From: Nitzschia sp. DOCU1
Taxonomy: Eukaryota; Bacillariophyta; Bacillariophyceae; Bacillariales; Bacillariaceae
Length of the DNA: 64,000 nucleotides
NCBI GenBank assembly: GCA_951394045.1
Contig: OX595992.1
Coordinates: forward strand, 248,001-312,000
Reading direction: 5' to 3'
Shown: piece after piece, positions 33,074 to 44,900 of the stretch
Numbering within the stretch: the stretch's first letter is position 1
Layout: every line of letters begins with the position of its first letter
The notes under the pieces: generated by a model
What the model saw: only the letters and a program-made list of their open reading frames with translations
Databases searched by the model: none
What the model was told of the DNA's origin: nothing
Position numbers and translations under genes: made by a program

Positions 33074-34340
33074 TCAAGTTCTCCACGAATCACTGGCTTC
33101 TTCTCGCTCTTCTTCCCACCACGTTGTCGTCTTGTATCCTGTTCGCAAAAAGTCAAACGTTGAGCCTTCCGATTGCGGTAGAACTCCTTCATCACGCAAG
33201 GCTTGCGTCAATTGCTCCTTAAACTCTCCCAACGCCGGTCGCACATCTTTTCCCACCAATCGACGATACGATCCCGTGCCTGTATCCAGTAGTGTCTGAT
33301 ATTGACCTGGATAGGCTCGGAACAAACATCCTTGATAATTGACCAAAAAGGGTGGCCGGGATGTCGATCGAGAATATTGACGAGTTCTCAAATAGTACAC
33401 CGGCTTGACGCGGGACAAGAATCGATCTTGAAAGGCCTTGGGTGGAAAGGCTGGCGCACCCAAGTCTCCTCGCAAGATATCCAGTTTGAGATTGTACAAG
33501 ACAATGGGAACGCCGTCGTCCTTGACGATATTGTGCAATTGTTCAATGTCGGGCAATTCTTGAGCACTAGCGACCAAACAAATGTAAAGATCGGTCCCAT
33601 TCAATGGTTTGACATTATCGCGTTTGTTGCCTCCACCAAACAAGTTCAAAAAGGTTTGTTCGGGCTAAAAGAAAAAGAAACATGGCGAGAGCGCGTTTCA
33701 GCAACAAGGAAAGAGTGACGATTGCTCCGATCGTATGAATGGCGGTTCCAAGCCTGCAGCACTGTTACCATGTCGTCCGTACCTTGATAATTCGATCATC
33801 ATTTTCATCACTCCGTCTAAGACTACTAATAGTAATTCCACTTTCCACCTGAGTCGTTGGCGCAATGTACTCGTCGCGTTTGCCCGTCATGCGTTCAATG
33901 GCAATCTTGGCTTCATCTTCATCGGGCAGCATAATGGCAATATTTTGCTTGATACCACCAGCAATCAAACCCTTGCTGAATTCGAGTGCCATGTTCAAGT
34001 TGGCCGATGCGACATCATAGGCCGAAACATCATCTAATTCCAATACATTGGCCGGCAAGGGAGGGAATTCGACTTCCAAGAGCAATTCTCCGTCTTCCAT
34101 GGCGAGTCGAGCAGAACGAATACAATCTTGTTGGAGTTCAAAGAAGGACGCGGGAGGCGCCTGTTTGCTGGCGTATTCACGAAAAGCAATCTTGTCGGTA
34201 GTGGGGGGCGGAGGGACATTCCATAGTTGTGTCGTCGTCGTCGAAATGGCGGTGGACCGAGAGGATGTTGGCGGAATCCAAGCGTTAGCAACGCCAGCGC
34301 CCAGAAGACAGCCGCATGTAGCGGCAAGGAGCATTCTCAT
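33074..34340 (-). CDS. DUF1995 protein, plastid-targeted (two exons)
   Basis: Exon 1 is 34340-33783 (186 codons) and exon 2 is 33664-33074. The 118-bp intron (GTACGG...TTTTAG) lies between codons; the product is 382 residues. Residues 1-20 are a signal peptide ending VANA20, followed by W21-IPP, an accepted variant of the diatom plastid motif. The mature part has the DUF1995 signature: FFELQQDCIRSARLAMEDG, ELLLEVEFPPLP, an NLNMALEFSKGL helix, IAIMLPDEDEA, and later LYICLVASAQELPDIEQL and PPFLVNYQGCLFRAYPG. Plant members such as LPA3 help photosystem II accumulation. Related cyanobacterial proteins exist, so a role in thylakoid protein assembly is plausible but not shown. The gene is divergent from PSF1. 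Confidence 0.85.
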
Positions 34341-34791
34341 GCTAAAGAAGAATCAGCTCGTACAGAAACTATGCTCGAAATACTCAAAGACTCTCTTGTG
34401 TTTGTTTCCTTGCCGCTGACGGGCCATTCCGATCGTCATGGTGGTCTCGTGCCGAGCTGATGAATGACGATCTTCAATGAGCTGTTCGTCGGTCGGTCGG
34501 TCGGTCGCTCGAAGACTTCCCGCCGAGCGACAACTGGAAGGTGTGGGTGCAACGAAGGCCAGACCGCACGTGATGACGTGGAATGGACAGACAGTACAGT
34601 CGACCCTTTCGAGTCCAAGAGTTCGCGCCCAATGACAAAGTGGAGTCATTCACGTAGAATAGGTACAAAAAGTACGGGACGCGATTTGGCAATGCCGCCA
34701 TGGCCCCGCGCCGCCGGCATCTGCCACCAACCAGAAGCTCACCGACCATGACGACACAACTTCGCTTTCATAAATATCTATTCACATCAAC
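34341..34791. promoter_or_regulatory. Bidirectional promoter region between DUF1995 gene and PSF1
   Basis: Only 451 bp separate two divergent ATG codons, so both promoters must lie here. A (GGTC)n tract (five units) sits at about 34491-34510. I see no confident core element. Open frames on both strands within it are shadows of each other. Confidence 0.55.
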
Positions 34792-35436
34792 ATGGCTGCC
34801 ACTTCTTCTTCTACAGCAGGCCGCGAACTCTTGCTGGAGCTCAAGCGCCATGAAGGTACTGGCACTCTACCGCCCTACAATTTGAAATTAGTCCGCCAAT
34901 GCCTCTCCGATTTGCAAGACAGCTTTCAATGCCTATCGCAAGAAGTTCAAGCGGCCGGCGAAAAGCCTAGCATGGCATCTCGGCCTTCCATGTTATGGCA
35001 TCATGCGGGCATTCAACGCCAAAAGCGATGTCTCTTGGCGTATCACAAGATTCGTATTGAACGACTCAAAGACTGCGCCGCCGAACATCCCCACATGGCA
35101 TCCACGTCCTTTCAAGACTGGTCCACCAATGGACCGGAACTTGACTTTTTGAAATCCTATCAAGACTTACGTCAGTCCTATCTAGCGCAAGCCGCAGGAT
35201 TGCCCGCTGATTTGTCCTTGGCGGCATTGTCGCCGTACATGCCGCCTCCGTCGTCGTCCAGCGCAAATTCGTTGCAAGTCCGATGTTTGAAGACCTTGGG
35301 ACAAGTCGTGCTAGAAAGTGGACGATCCGTCACTTTGAGCAAAGGAAGTGTCTTGTATTTGCCGCGACAAGATGTACTAGAGTTTTTGCAAGATGGGACT
35401 ATGCAACTGTGTGATGGAGAAGAAGTGGACTTTTAA
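34792..35436 (+). CDS. PSF1: GINS complex subunit PSF1
   Basis: The 214-residue protein starts at an ATG in the context CAACATGG. It has the PSF1 layout. The N-terminal helix AGRELLLELKRHEGTG precedes YNLKLVRQCLSDLQ. The A-domain core follows, with KRCLLAYHKIRIERLKD around residues 78-94 and LDFLKSYQDLRQSYL near 118. The LSPYMPPP stretch leads to a C-terminal B domain with SVTLSKGSVLYLPRQDVLEFL. The length is close to the usual 195-210. PSF1 joins SLD5, PSF2 and PSF3 in the GINS complex, which binds MCM2-7 and CDC45 to form the replicative CMG helicase in the nucleus. No intron is needed. The gene is divergent from a plastid DUF1995 gene, which appears functionally unrelated. Confidence 0.93.
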   Translation: MAATSSSTAGRELLLELKRHEGTGTLPPYNLKLVRQCLSDLQDSFQCLSQEVQAAGEKPSMASRPSMLWHHAGIQRQKRCLLAYHKIRIERLKDCAAEHPHMASTSFQDWSTNGPELDFLKSYQDLRQSYLAQAAGLPADLSLAALSPYMPPPSSSSANSLQVRCLKTLGQVVLESGRSVTLSKGSVLYLPRQDVLEFLQDGTMQLCDGEEVDF

Positions 35437-35948
35437 AAACAGGTGCGCTATTGAGTGCAACTTTTGTGAGGAGTAGGATATGAATACTATCATTTATCGA
35501 TACCGTATTAGTCCACAAAGCAAATAAAAAGGATCTTTGCTTGAACTACCGTGCTAGGCTGATAGCTAGAGCGCAACATGGTCGCCCCGATAGCGAGCTC
35601 ACGAACCCTTCCAGACCTTTGTAGATCACGTGGCTACTCTAGTAGAGGCCGATCATGCAGCAAGAGTATGCGTATATATGCTGTTACTCTTACTTGTAAT
35701 GAGAATAGTTATGCATGAGTAAATGATTGTTCGGTCAAAGATTCTTTCTAGAACGGCGGGGGTTCGACTTCTGCAATCTCGCAGTGTTAATAATCCAAAG
35801 GACTTTTTTCGCACGACTAATCACTAAAACTGCCAAATCGATGAGGGATTCTTCGTTACAAGTGTACATTGCTCAACGGTTGAATGGCACTTGGTGTGCA
35901 TTGCGAGTCAGTTTGACGAAGACGCCTGCCAAACCTAAAAGATCGCGT
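35437..35948. other. Convergent 3' spacer
   Basis: About 510 bp between the end of PSF1 and the end of the CRAL-TRIO-like gene. A plus-strand frame at 35727-36146 runs antisense into that gene and is a shadow. A GGTTCGA string at 35761 is not part of a tRNA. Confidence 0.45.
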
Positions 35949-37143
35949 TTACTCTTCCATACTTTCAGCAGTAGAAGTGGTGACTGGATTCGCCAGGTTT
36001 GCTGCTTTGGCGGCTTGCTCTGCTTGAGATTGTCGTTTTATCCACAAATGATGATGTTGCAATCGATTCTCTCCCAAATCGTTCAATGGAATCGCATGAT
36101 TAGGAATACCCAATGCACACAACTGATACAAACATTCTTGATGTGACCCTTGAATACTGCGGAGTCGTACTCGAAGCAAAGGCGATAGCAAATGACTAAT
36201 CAAATCCGCGACTGGTTTCCAAGCACTGGAACTAAAGCAAATGTAAATCCCGCAAAAGCGAACTGGCATGGCCTTGACGAGTTGACTAACATTGCGCGTC
36301 AGCTCAAAGTCGTACCCTCCAGGAGGATAACCCCCCACGTTATATGATACGCTCAAATAGCCAACTTTTTGAGAGATTTCATCTCGAGCAGCGTCCTGAC
36401 CAATGTAGAAAAAAGCACGGAGCTGGAGTATAGTTGTCGCCGAGAACAAAAAGTAAAAAAGAATGGATGAGTAAGGTCGACACGCCACTACAAGTCCTTT
36501 CCGTATCTCGTACCAGATTCTCTCGTTGTTTGTATACGTAGTTTGCCGTTCGCGTAAAGAAGATCCCCCGCCCAGCATGATCACGTTTGCTCAAGAACTG
36601 CATCCCCCCCGCTTTGAGAGACTTTTTGTCGTCTTCATTCAAGTCATCTAGTGTAATATCGCGACCCAAAAGTTCGGTTCCAAAAAGATGTTGCTTTAGT
36701 GCAAAATATCGCATCATTCGTCCGGCAGCTCGTGCTGCATCAAAGTCCTCGGAACGTAGAAACTTGATCTTTTGCGCTTCGACCCACTCTGAATGTTGCT
36801 CTAGTGCTAGTTGATAGGCATGCCATCCACTTATGGTGGAGCCAGCAGCCATCGTAGTGGCAGTGGGGACAGCTCCTCCCGTACGAGTACTTTCTTGTTC
36901 TCCTAGATGCAGCAATTCGTTTTCCAGCAGGTGCATTCGATCCTCGACAAGCTCAGAAGACTCTGCGCGCATGCGGTAATCAATTGCCGCAGCATGGCCG
37001 GTCATGTCTGCCCAGACTTGTTCTCGCTCAACTTTGTCCATGGAATGTAACTCACGAGCGGTACGCTCTTCGGCGGGACAAAATAAGATGCGTTGCAGGA
37101 TGACAGCGTGGTCCTCGTTTCCCGGAGCTAATGCGGAGGCCAT
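35949..37143 (-). CDS. CRAL-TRIO (SEC14)-like lipid-binding protein (two exons)
   Basis: Exon 1 is 37143-36514 (210 codons) and exon 2 is 36422-35949. The 91-bp intron (GTACGA...CTCCAG) lies between codons, giving 367 residues. The first half is helical and carries WHAYQLALEQHSEWVEAQKI, DAARAAGRMMRYFALKQHLF and LGRDITLDDLNEDD, typical of the N-terminal part of diatom CRAL-TRIO proteins. The second half has GYLSVSYNVGG, AMPVRFCGIYICFSSSAWKP, LISHLLSPLLRVRLRSIQGS and LCALGIPNHAIPLNDLG. This matches the CRAL-TRIO order of strand, helix, strand and the final lP(x)hhP-like loop. These proteins bind and exchange phosphoinositides or other small lipids. The ligand cannot be inferred. The C-terminal 35 residues are alanine- and glutamine-rich and probably disordered. 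Confidence 0.72.
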
Positions 37144-37890
37144 CGTGAATGAAGTGCGCCTGAGTTAGTTTTAAGGATTGTCGAGTACACAAGAAAAAAT
37201 TTGGTGGAAGGATGGCAACAAAGCGTCTGATGGATCGATCAATTATGCACGGTTGCCGACCCTTGAAAACCAAAAGGGCATATGCTTACGCCAATACCGT
37301 GTATTCTCTCTCTAGAAGTACAAGAGAGTCTCGTAATCGGCAAAGGGCGAAGCCCCAATAAACGATGCCAGCACCCCAAAACACGCGAAAGTTATTGGGG
37401 CAGTGTACCTAGCTACCTATGTACCGGTAGTACACACCAGGTACGCCCAACCAGTACCACAGTTAGTTAGCCATTACAAGAACCCTAATGGCATTAGGTA
37501 GTTTGCCTTGCGAAATTCTAGCACTGCAGTACCCACGAGTAGAGAATGTAAGGGCGAGAGAGGGAAGAGAAAGCTGTGTAGTACAAGAGTCGAAGGCAAT
37601 ACAGGAACATTTCACAACGGCGGTTACTACTGCTTCGTCTGTCATCATGGCTGAACAAGAAGCAACATCAAATTTTTTCAATGACGGTATTGAATAGAAC
37701 AATTAGTTTATAAAAGAAATACGACATGCATAGTAGGGTACAATAGCCCCCCCCCTAACTCATGTGTGGGTCAGGAAGGTGCTTGGATAATCTCATCAAG
37801 TCGAGAGATGGTAAGAATACATGTTGCATGTGCTCATGCATATTTCCGTGCTGGTCTATTTAGTTTGCTCTCCTGAGGGACTCGGTCGCT
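37144..37890. other. Intergenic region
   Basis: This spacer of about 750 bp lies between two minus-strand genes. A 69-codon plus-strand ATG frame (37488-37697) is open but has no motif, so I do not call it. The left part should hold the promoter of the CRAL-TRIO-like gene and the right part the 3' UTR of the membrane protein gene. Confidence 0.45.
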
Positions 37891-39663
37891 TTACTTTCGT
37901 CTTCGCCTCCTGTCAGTTTCATGGTGCTGCTGCGATTCTTCGTATGTAGAGTTATCGTAGGTCGTCGACTCATTTACTGCTGACTCGTCTACTGTTTCCA
38001 TTTCTTCTTGGTCCTCGGCGTAAAGGTTCGCGTCCACTTCGGAGGGATCCACGTACTCGTCCATGTCATCTACGCCTTCTTCGCTGACCTCTTCTTCGAG
38101 CTCAAGATCATCGGTACTGTATTCATCCTTTTCTTCCCAAACGAAGAAAGGATAGTAGGCACCTCGAAACATGATCATGATCATCCCGAAGAAACTCATG
38201 ATGAACGAGCACGAAAAAATCCATGTTGCAGCCGTAATGTTTTGTTGGCACATTGCCACGTACGCTGCATTCGTGTACAAGGGAACGACATTTCGGCAGC
38301 TCAAAAGTTCAAGACTTCGCTGGGCGGTATCCGAAAGAATCGTCGTATGAGCTTGCAGTTCCGTGATGAGTTGAAGCACGGCGCTGTAGTCGACGCCGCA
38401 CTGTTGAGACATGTTTTCGGGAGTAACGTCAACGATCGCTTGCGCCATTCCATTCAAGGTAGTCCTAGCAGTGGTCAAATCTTCATAGTAGTTTTCCAAG
38501 AATCCCCACGGCCCATCGATCTTACATTGATGGGAATAGAACATGATTGCGTCATAGTACACGCTTCCTGCTGTCAAATCGTATTGACCCAGAATGTTCT
38601 GGACCGTTGCATCGGGGGTGTTTTCCACACCACCAGAGCAAAAGTCTGCGTTTCCTTCAGTAGCCAGAACAACCCAGGCACATCCAACATAACAGAAAAT
38701 CACCATGATAATAAAGAAAGGCATTGTGAACCAAGTCGTAAAGCAGTAATAGCCCTCGACGTAGGTTTCGGTCCATCCAAGAATCAAAGTCACCATCAAC
38801 AGAGCAGGAACGATGTAATAGGGGATCATGATACCGACAGCGGCACCAGTTGTAAATTCCACTTGCTCTACAGCCTCGTCAACTTGATTATTGGCTTTGG
38901 CAAGCTGTCGAAGACCCTTGTTGACCAGTTCGAGCTCATCCGCGATAAAGTTGGACAACTCAGTCAAAGCATCCAACGCACCCTTTGCTACCTGTCGCAG
39001 GCTGCCGTTTTCACCAGGAACCAGGGGGCACACATCACCGCTCAGAAATTCCACTAGCTGATCTCGAACCGGGGTGGCTTGTCGTGAAATGGTTTTCAGA
39101 TTGGAGGAAATTGCAACAAACTCATCATGAATCTTAATAACATCCTGGTTGGTAGCATCAATCGTATCGGTAGTGTCCTGAAGCTTGGTCAAGCCCTTGG
39201 CAGTCAAAAGAATGCTAAAGATGATCACAATAAGTGCAGAAAACCCAAAGATGCTTCTGCCAGCCTTAGCTCCAAAACCATCTCGTTGATACGGGTATCC
39301 CGAAAAGACCCCAACATGGACCGGCCCCAAACACTTGAAGAGCAACAAGAGCAAACCCCATGCTGTAAAGATACACATAATGAAGCATGCTACAAAGAGC
39401 ATGCCTGCTGTGTAATCCTTTACGTCATTGGGATTATCCGAGAACAGTGCCGAGAAGTCATTGTCGTGGCTGAATCTGGGCAGTTCATGGAAGGCACTGA
39501 CAGGATCGGCCTGTCAATCGATGGTCGCAAGCAACAAAAGGTGAGAATGGATGCTATCGCATAATATGCCAGTGCCGAACATGGCAACCGAACAAACACT
39601 ACTACTCACAGGCTCGAATGGCAGCTGATACCTCGTATCGTCGCCCACAATATAGTTCGCCAT
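37891..39663 (-). CDS. Five-helix membrane protein, Tweety/prominin-like topology, paralogue 1 (two exons)
   Basis: A short first exon (39663-39610, 18 codons, MANYIVGDDTRYQLPFEP) joins exon 2 (39510-37891) across a 99-bp intron with donor GTGAGT and acceptor TTGACAG. The product is 557 residues. Five membrane helices are visible: about 55-78, 104-124, 242-266, 278-300 and 452-476. Two large loops lie between helices 2-3 and 4-5, with helical heptad-like content and cysteines (DVCPLVPG, NADFCSGGVENTP, SHQC, SQQC). This is the layout of Tweety and prominin proteins, but I see no residue-level proof of homology. The C-terminal tail is very acidic and ends in a basic RRRRRK. The gene at 41983-45139 is a clear paralogue: NADFCAGG, a YDCFTYYANGC block and a matching exon-1/exon-2 organisation. 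Confidence 0.8.
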
Positions 39664-40210
39664 TGTCGATTGCTGGGAGGTCTAGTACGTCTTTACAATT
39701 AAACTCCAAGGAGGATACCAAACTGAAGGCTTTCGTCTTTGTCGCTATCGATGTTGGTAGACTCGGAGGGGCATCAATCGATGGGATTGGTTCTTCCAAG
39801 TACGATCCAATCGCTATTGAGACATGTTGAAACAACCAGAACGTATTTCTGTAATAGAATCGACTGCTTGGCGATGGCAATCCTCGCGAGTTGCCTAATT
39901 CTCCGTAAGTTAGCGAGGAGCGGCTTGCGTCGTCCCGAATGATTGTATATAAAGTTGTATATAATTATGAGTGACGCCCATGTAAATATTTAGAAAAGAA
40001 TCTGGCGCCAATACCTTTTCCGGTATTTTGACGTTTTATATATAGCTCAGAAAAGAATTTCAATTCTCCGAAAGGTGACCGAGCTCGCGCCTCTCTCGTT
40101 TTCGAATGAAAAGAAGACTGGGTCCCTCCATTGGCACTTCACGACGCACAAAAAAAAGAGACCGCGGCACTCCGTCATTATTCTCCCTCTGACGTTCCTT
40201 GCATCGAACA
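39664..40210. promoter_or_regulatory. Divergent intergenic region with TATA-like sites
   Basis: The interval separates the starts of a minus- and a plus-strand gene. TTTTATATATAG at 40034-40045 lies about 165 bp before the plus-strand ATG and is the best TATA-like candidate. TATATAAAG also occurs near 39946. The assignment to either gene is uncertain. Confidence 0.4.
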
Positions 40211-41080
40211 ATGATGGCCATCTATGAGTATAGGCTTGCCTGGCTCATATCGGCTCTGGCAACCTATGAGGCCCCGAATTTTGATGAAGGTGACGACGCC
40301 GTCGACGTCAAGCTATTTCCTCAATTTTGTACCAGCCAGAAAAAAGTGAATTACCACGTTAACTCAAGCGTTGGAACAACAGGTACTGCAGATCACAAGC
40401 TATGTCGGTGGGATGTTGTGACGAGCGACATAATTACAGTCGGCTCCAAACGACGAAAGGTCCCGTATCGGGGCCCGCTGAAGCTCAAGATGCGTGTCAA
40501 TTTTAATGGCGGCCTTGCTGCTCCCCCCAAATTCCTTTCCCTGTTCGAACTTAAACCCATCCAGTCTCGGGACAACTGTGACGTTTACGGCCTATTCGCA
40601 CTTGTCACTTTCGATGAAGGACGTATCATCACCGTCAAGTTTGATGAGGAAGATGCAGGCGGGACAACCCGAGCCTTAAATTTCGGTGGCACGCTCATTC
40701 GCGAATCTGAGGAAGATGGCCCGCCTCCTAACGCACGGCTGACGAACAATGGTGTCATTCGGGCCATCACGGCAATTCCGAAAGGCGACGAAATCATTCT
40801 TGAGTCCTCCATGAGCCGAACGACCACGCACCCAGTGGATTTCTTGGATCGGATAATTTTGACGAAAAACTATCGTGGAGCATTTATCCGCCCATTCCTA
40901 TGCCGTGTGAAGGCCTTCGTCAGGTCTACGGACGGGAGCGTATCATACACCGTCCAAGTTGGTGACACCGACGTAGAAGAGACGCTAGACGAAAGCGAAA
41001 TTGTCAAACGCTCTTTGTTGTATTCCAATTATGTGGCACCTGACACCAGTGCTTGTCCGGACAACCTTCGATCATCTTAA
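40211..41080 (+). CDS. Degenerate SET-like domain protein
   Basis: The frame is open from a TTG at 40199; the first ATG is at 40211, giving 289 residues with no intron. The centre has YGLFALVTFDEGRIITVKFD and, 40 residues later, NARLTNNGVIRAITAIPKGD followed by EIILES. This order (G-hh-A, then NA...I-x-A-x-x-I-x-K-G-x-E-I) is that of SET methyltransferase domains. The catalytic NHS...C and Tyr elements are not recognisable, so activity is doubtful. The C-terminal part (RVKAFVRSTDGSVSYTVQVG) looks like a small beta-barrel of the Tudor/chromo type. Function is unknown. It could be a pseudo-enzyme reader or a domesticated fragment of a mobile element that carries SET-like modules. Confidence 0.55.
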   Translation: MMAIYEYRLAWLISALATYEAPNFDEGDDAVDVKLFPQFCTSQKKVNYHVNSSVGTTGTADHKLCRWDVVTSDIITVGSKRRKVPYRGPLKLKMRVNFNGGLAAPPKFLSLFELKPIQSRDNCDVYGLFALVTFDEGRIITVKFDEEDAGGTTRALNFGGTLIRESEEDGPPPNARLTNNGVIRAITAIPKGDEIILESSMSRTTTHPVDFLDRIILTKNYRGAFIRPFLCRVKAFVRSTDGSVSYTVQVGDTDVEETLDESEIVKRSLLYSNYVAPDTSACPDNLRSS

Positions 41081-41982
41081 CTACTGATAGGACCAACCTC
41101 CTCTCTAGTAAGAAACCCCACAGATTGATGAAGAATGAGAACTCTTCACCCACAAGAAAGATATAGTACATTGTGCATTTTTGACTAGCAGCGCTGCCGC
41201 TGCCACTGCCGCCGACATCAATAACAACGAGGGAAGGACTACAATAGACGGGACATGCTTCTGCATATCAGCCCCCGAGGGCAAGAAGCGATGAAAGGCA
41301 TGAAGTAGTCTAGATGACGAGGACTAGGGGGGACGAAAAGCATTCTTCAGAAGGTACTACTACTAGAAAGAAAGAGCCGTACATTGGGCTGTTTCGTCCT
41401 GCTGGTCAACAACAATGATTACATTATTATGCCCAGGATATGCCTCTGCATACCAGCCTCTCTCTTAAAAAAGGGGGAAGAAAGCCAACCACGTGAGTCC
41501 CCACCAGCAAGACATAGCACCAGGTGAAAACGACTTCTAGTAGAAGAATGGTAGTATGATGAATTGAAGGGGGCACAAGAAGTGCCAGTAAAGATAAAAG
41601 TAACGAGGAAGCATCCACAGCAATGATGGTCAGAAGGATACATCTATTCAAATGATGGCAAAAGGAATGTGTATACCTAGGCTAGTTCTTCATGGTAGCT
41701 ACGAGTAGAATAGCCCGATTGGGCGCCACGTGGCATCCATAGACGACGCTGATCGACTCAAGCGACCACACTTGCCATCGCCGTCACTCAAGTGCGAGCG
41801 GGCCAGTCGGCGGCACTGGATCGTGGTTCCATAGCGGCGCACGCGCGCCGCTCCGCTCAAATTTTGAATTTCTTCTCTTCCGCTGAGCTGACACAAGTCA
41901 CTCCAAAGAAGACCATGGTCGTTGGATTGTATCAAGCAATTTGCTGCTGCTAGCTCTAAGAACGAGAACGAACAGGTTGACG
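41081..41982. other. Intergenic region with a diverged short duplication
   Basis: No gene is supported. The string GGGACATGCTTCTGCATATCAGCC (about 41250) reappears as AGGATATGCCTCTGCATACCAGCC (about 41431), indicating an old local duplication. The right end contains the promoter of the four-exon membrane protein gene. Confidence 0.4.
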
Positions 41983-44900
41983 ATGGTTCCTTATAGCCCT
42001 CTTTACGAATTGGACAATATCTCTGTGAATTCGGCAATGAATATGGAGGAATCGAATCTTTCCTTGGAGGCACTTCTGGGGCGGTCACTCTCATCATCGT
42101 CAATAGAACCGCCACCCCGAGTCATTAATGATGCTGTTTTGATGGACCAGACAGAAGACGAGCCTCCAACGACAACAATGAATTATATTCCGGTGCGTGC
42201 CATGTTGTTGTGTGCGAGCGTCGTGGCTGGTCGCTCTTTTGAAACTAACAGAGGTTCCATGGATTCTTGTCAACGCAGCCCAAGTACGTTGCCGATATGC
42301 ACGCCGCTCCTCGTTTTGGACATACAAATCGACTGGGAAAGCTAGTTTCGAGGAATCCGCAAGATGCCGTCGATTACGCGAGTGGAGTAAGTGTAACCTA
42401 CCGTTCGGGAATGCCACGCGGCGTTCTAGTTAGCAGATCTCACGTGTGCCCTTCTGCTTTCCTGACTGTCACTACTCTCGTTTACGTCTCCAGCTCAAAC
42501 AGTTTACACTCTTTATTGTGGTGCCCTTTATCATATGGGGAATTATACTGGTGTTATTCAAGTTTGTCTATGGCATTCGTCGGATTGGATGTGCCGCGGG
42601 TGGAGAAGTCTTGGATATGAAAGCCCTGAGTAAACAAGGCGTGTCTCGCAAGATTCGAAAAAGGCGCATTGTCCGGAGTTTTCGACTTCAAACCACGTTT
42701 ATGATTACTGGCATTTTAGTGCCTACCTTGTCTTTAATGATGATGGAAATGGGGTGGTCCAAAGTACAATTGGCGTGGGATGATGTGCAGCAAGTCATTC
42801 AGGATGTCGAAGCACTAGCGTATCGGGGCTGGAATGCCATGGATGGTTTGCAACGCACAAAACAAAGCTTGCAGAAGAATCGTTTGGTGCAAGACATTCT
42901 GAAAAAAGAGTCCACGTCGTCACTCTTTGTCTCGTGGTGTCCCAAAGCACAAGGCGACGAACGTCTCGACTTTTTGGGGGATGCCATGTCCTCGTTGGAA
43001 GGCGATACACAGCGTTTGATTGCCCTCTTTGATGATTACGTGCCCCAAAACACGAATGGATTTGTGTCGGTCACAAAAGCCACTGAAGCCGTTGATCAAT
43101 CCATCGAGTGGTTCTTTGAGCATGACTGGATTTGGAAAATGTACATTATGGTCTTGAATGTCTTGAATGCATTCTTGGTGTTGTGTTGTTATATCTTTAC
43201 GAAACACAATATCATTCATCCACCGACACGATTCTACTTGACGTTTTGGGTGGTCCCCTTGTTTACGATTGCTACCATACTCTTACTAATGGTCACGGCC
43301 AGTTCGGGCATTGCCACGCTCATGAATGCCGATTTTTGTGCCGGTGGAGATGCACCGGGGTCACCTGATGGAGCCATTCGAGATGCCATTATGAGTTTCC
43401 AGTTTGGAAGTGTGAGCCAAAAGCACAACTTGACGGGCACCTTGGGGCTGGTCTACGATTGCTTTACCTACTATGCCAATGTAAGTGCACCATACCGATG
43501 ATGTTCTCTCAATACAGCGTGATACCCCACTCATTCGATATTCTTTCAGGGTTGCTTGACCGATCATCCCTTGGCGTTTTTGCAAGACTATGCCGATCAA
43601 GTAGATCAAGCGACTACGTACATGGCAGAATTGACTTCCAATTTGCCGGATACCCCGGAGACGATTGAAATGTTGAATACCGAATGCGGGGCCAACATGG
43701 CATTTTTGCCAAAGGCACTTGCCGAGCTTGAAACACAACTCTTGAGTGTTCAATCCAACTTGAATGCCATGGTCAATTTGGCAAGTTGCCATAGCATTAG
43801 TCCCTTGCTTAGACGTTTGACTCATGGTTCGGTCTGCAGTGAATCCGCACATGGCTTGACATGGATTTGGGCTAGTTCCTTGACAATTTGTGTCTTGTGC
43901 TTTGTCATGCTGACCACACGGGCGGCACTGTACAATGCCACTCGCAAACGCAAGCCCCGCACCAAAAAATCCAAACGAGCCGTCGAAAAGGAATTTGAAG
44001 AATACAAAGAGTTCATGGCGGAATATTATGACGATGCGGCCCTGTGGAAACTGGAGTATCTTTCTTCCAAGAAGAAGCAACAAAAGAGCAAGGCGGACAT
44101 TTTGGACATCGACTTTGCATCTGAACTGTTGGCGAATCCAACGTTCGAGACGGCCGTCACAACGAAACCGTCGGCCGATGAAGAGGACGATGATAATCTT
44201 ACGATTGTCGACTTTAAGGAGGTGGATATTTCGCGGCTGGCTGGGCTCAATCATTTCGGCGATGATGAAGAGGACGACGGAGTTGACGAAGACGAAGCGG
44301 TTCCATCTGCTGAAATGGCGCCAGATGGAGAATGGCAAGATGAAGAGGATGATGATTCAACCTATGACTCGGACTATGAGTCAGATTCGGATAATTCCGC
44401 GGAAAGCAGTGGCGACGATGAAAGTGCTCTCCTTTCGTTCATTACAGAAACACGTTCCATCCTTTCCGAGACCAAATCCATTGCGTCCAGCGTGGCGAAC
44501 AAGGCCATGCAATACATTCGTCCTCTTTTGGGCAATCCCAAGGATAAAGAAGACGAAGAAGATGCGAGCGAAAATGATTTTGACTTTGACTTTGAAAATA
44601 ACAGTCTATTCCTTCAGTCGCCTCCAGCATCTGGTCAATCGCAAGCAAGTGCTACGAATGAGCTGGGCAAGTTGATGACCCCGCCGCCCCGATCCGCAAA
44701 GACTCCAACGGCACCGCAAAAGCCTTTTTCGTTCTTGGGACGAACCAATGTTACGGATGCGGCTGACCATGAGCTAGTTTCACTTACCCGCACTCCAGAT
44801 ATGACCAGCAACCCAAGCAATGCTGCTGGAGTCCATCCACGCCGCCTCAAACTGTCTCCCTTTTTAGATGAACCGCCCCAAGGTGGCGGAAAGCCAAAGA

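Noticed and set aside
35700..35790. GGTTCGACT string as a possible tRNA T-arm
   Set aside because: The flanking bases do not pair as a T-stem and no A-box or cloverleaf can be drawn upstream.
37488..37697. 69-codon ATG frame on the plus strand
   Set aside because: It is short and has no motif, no homologous neighbour and no supporting signal.
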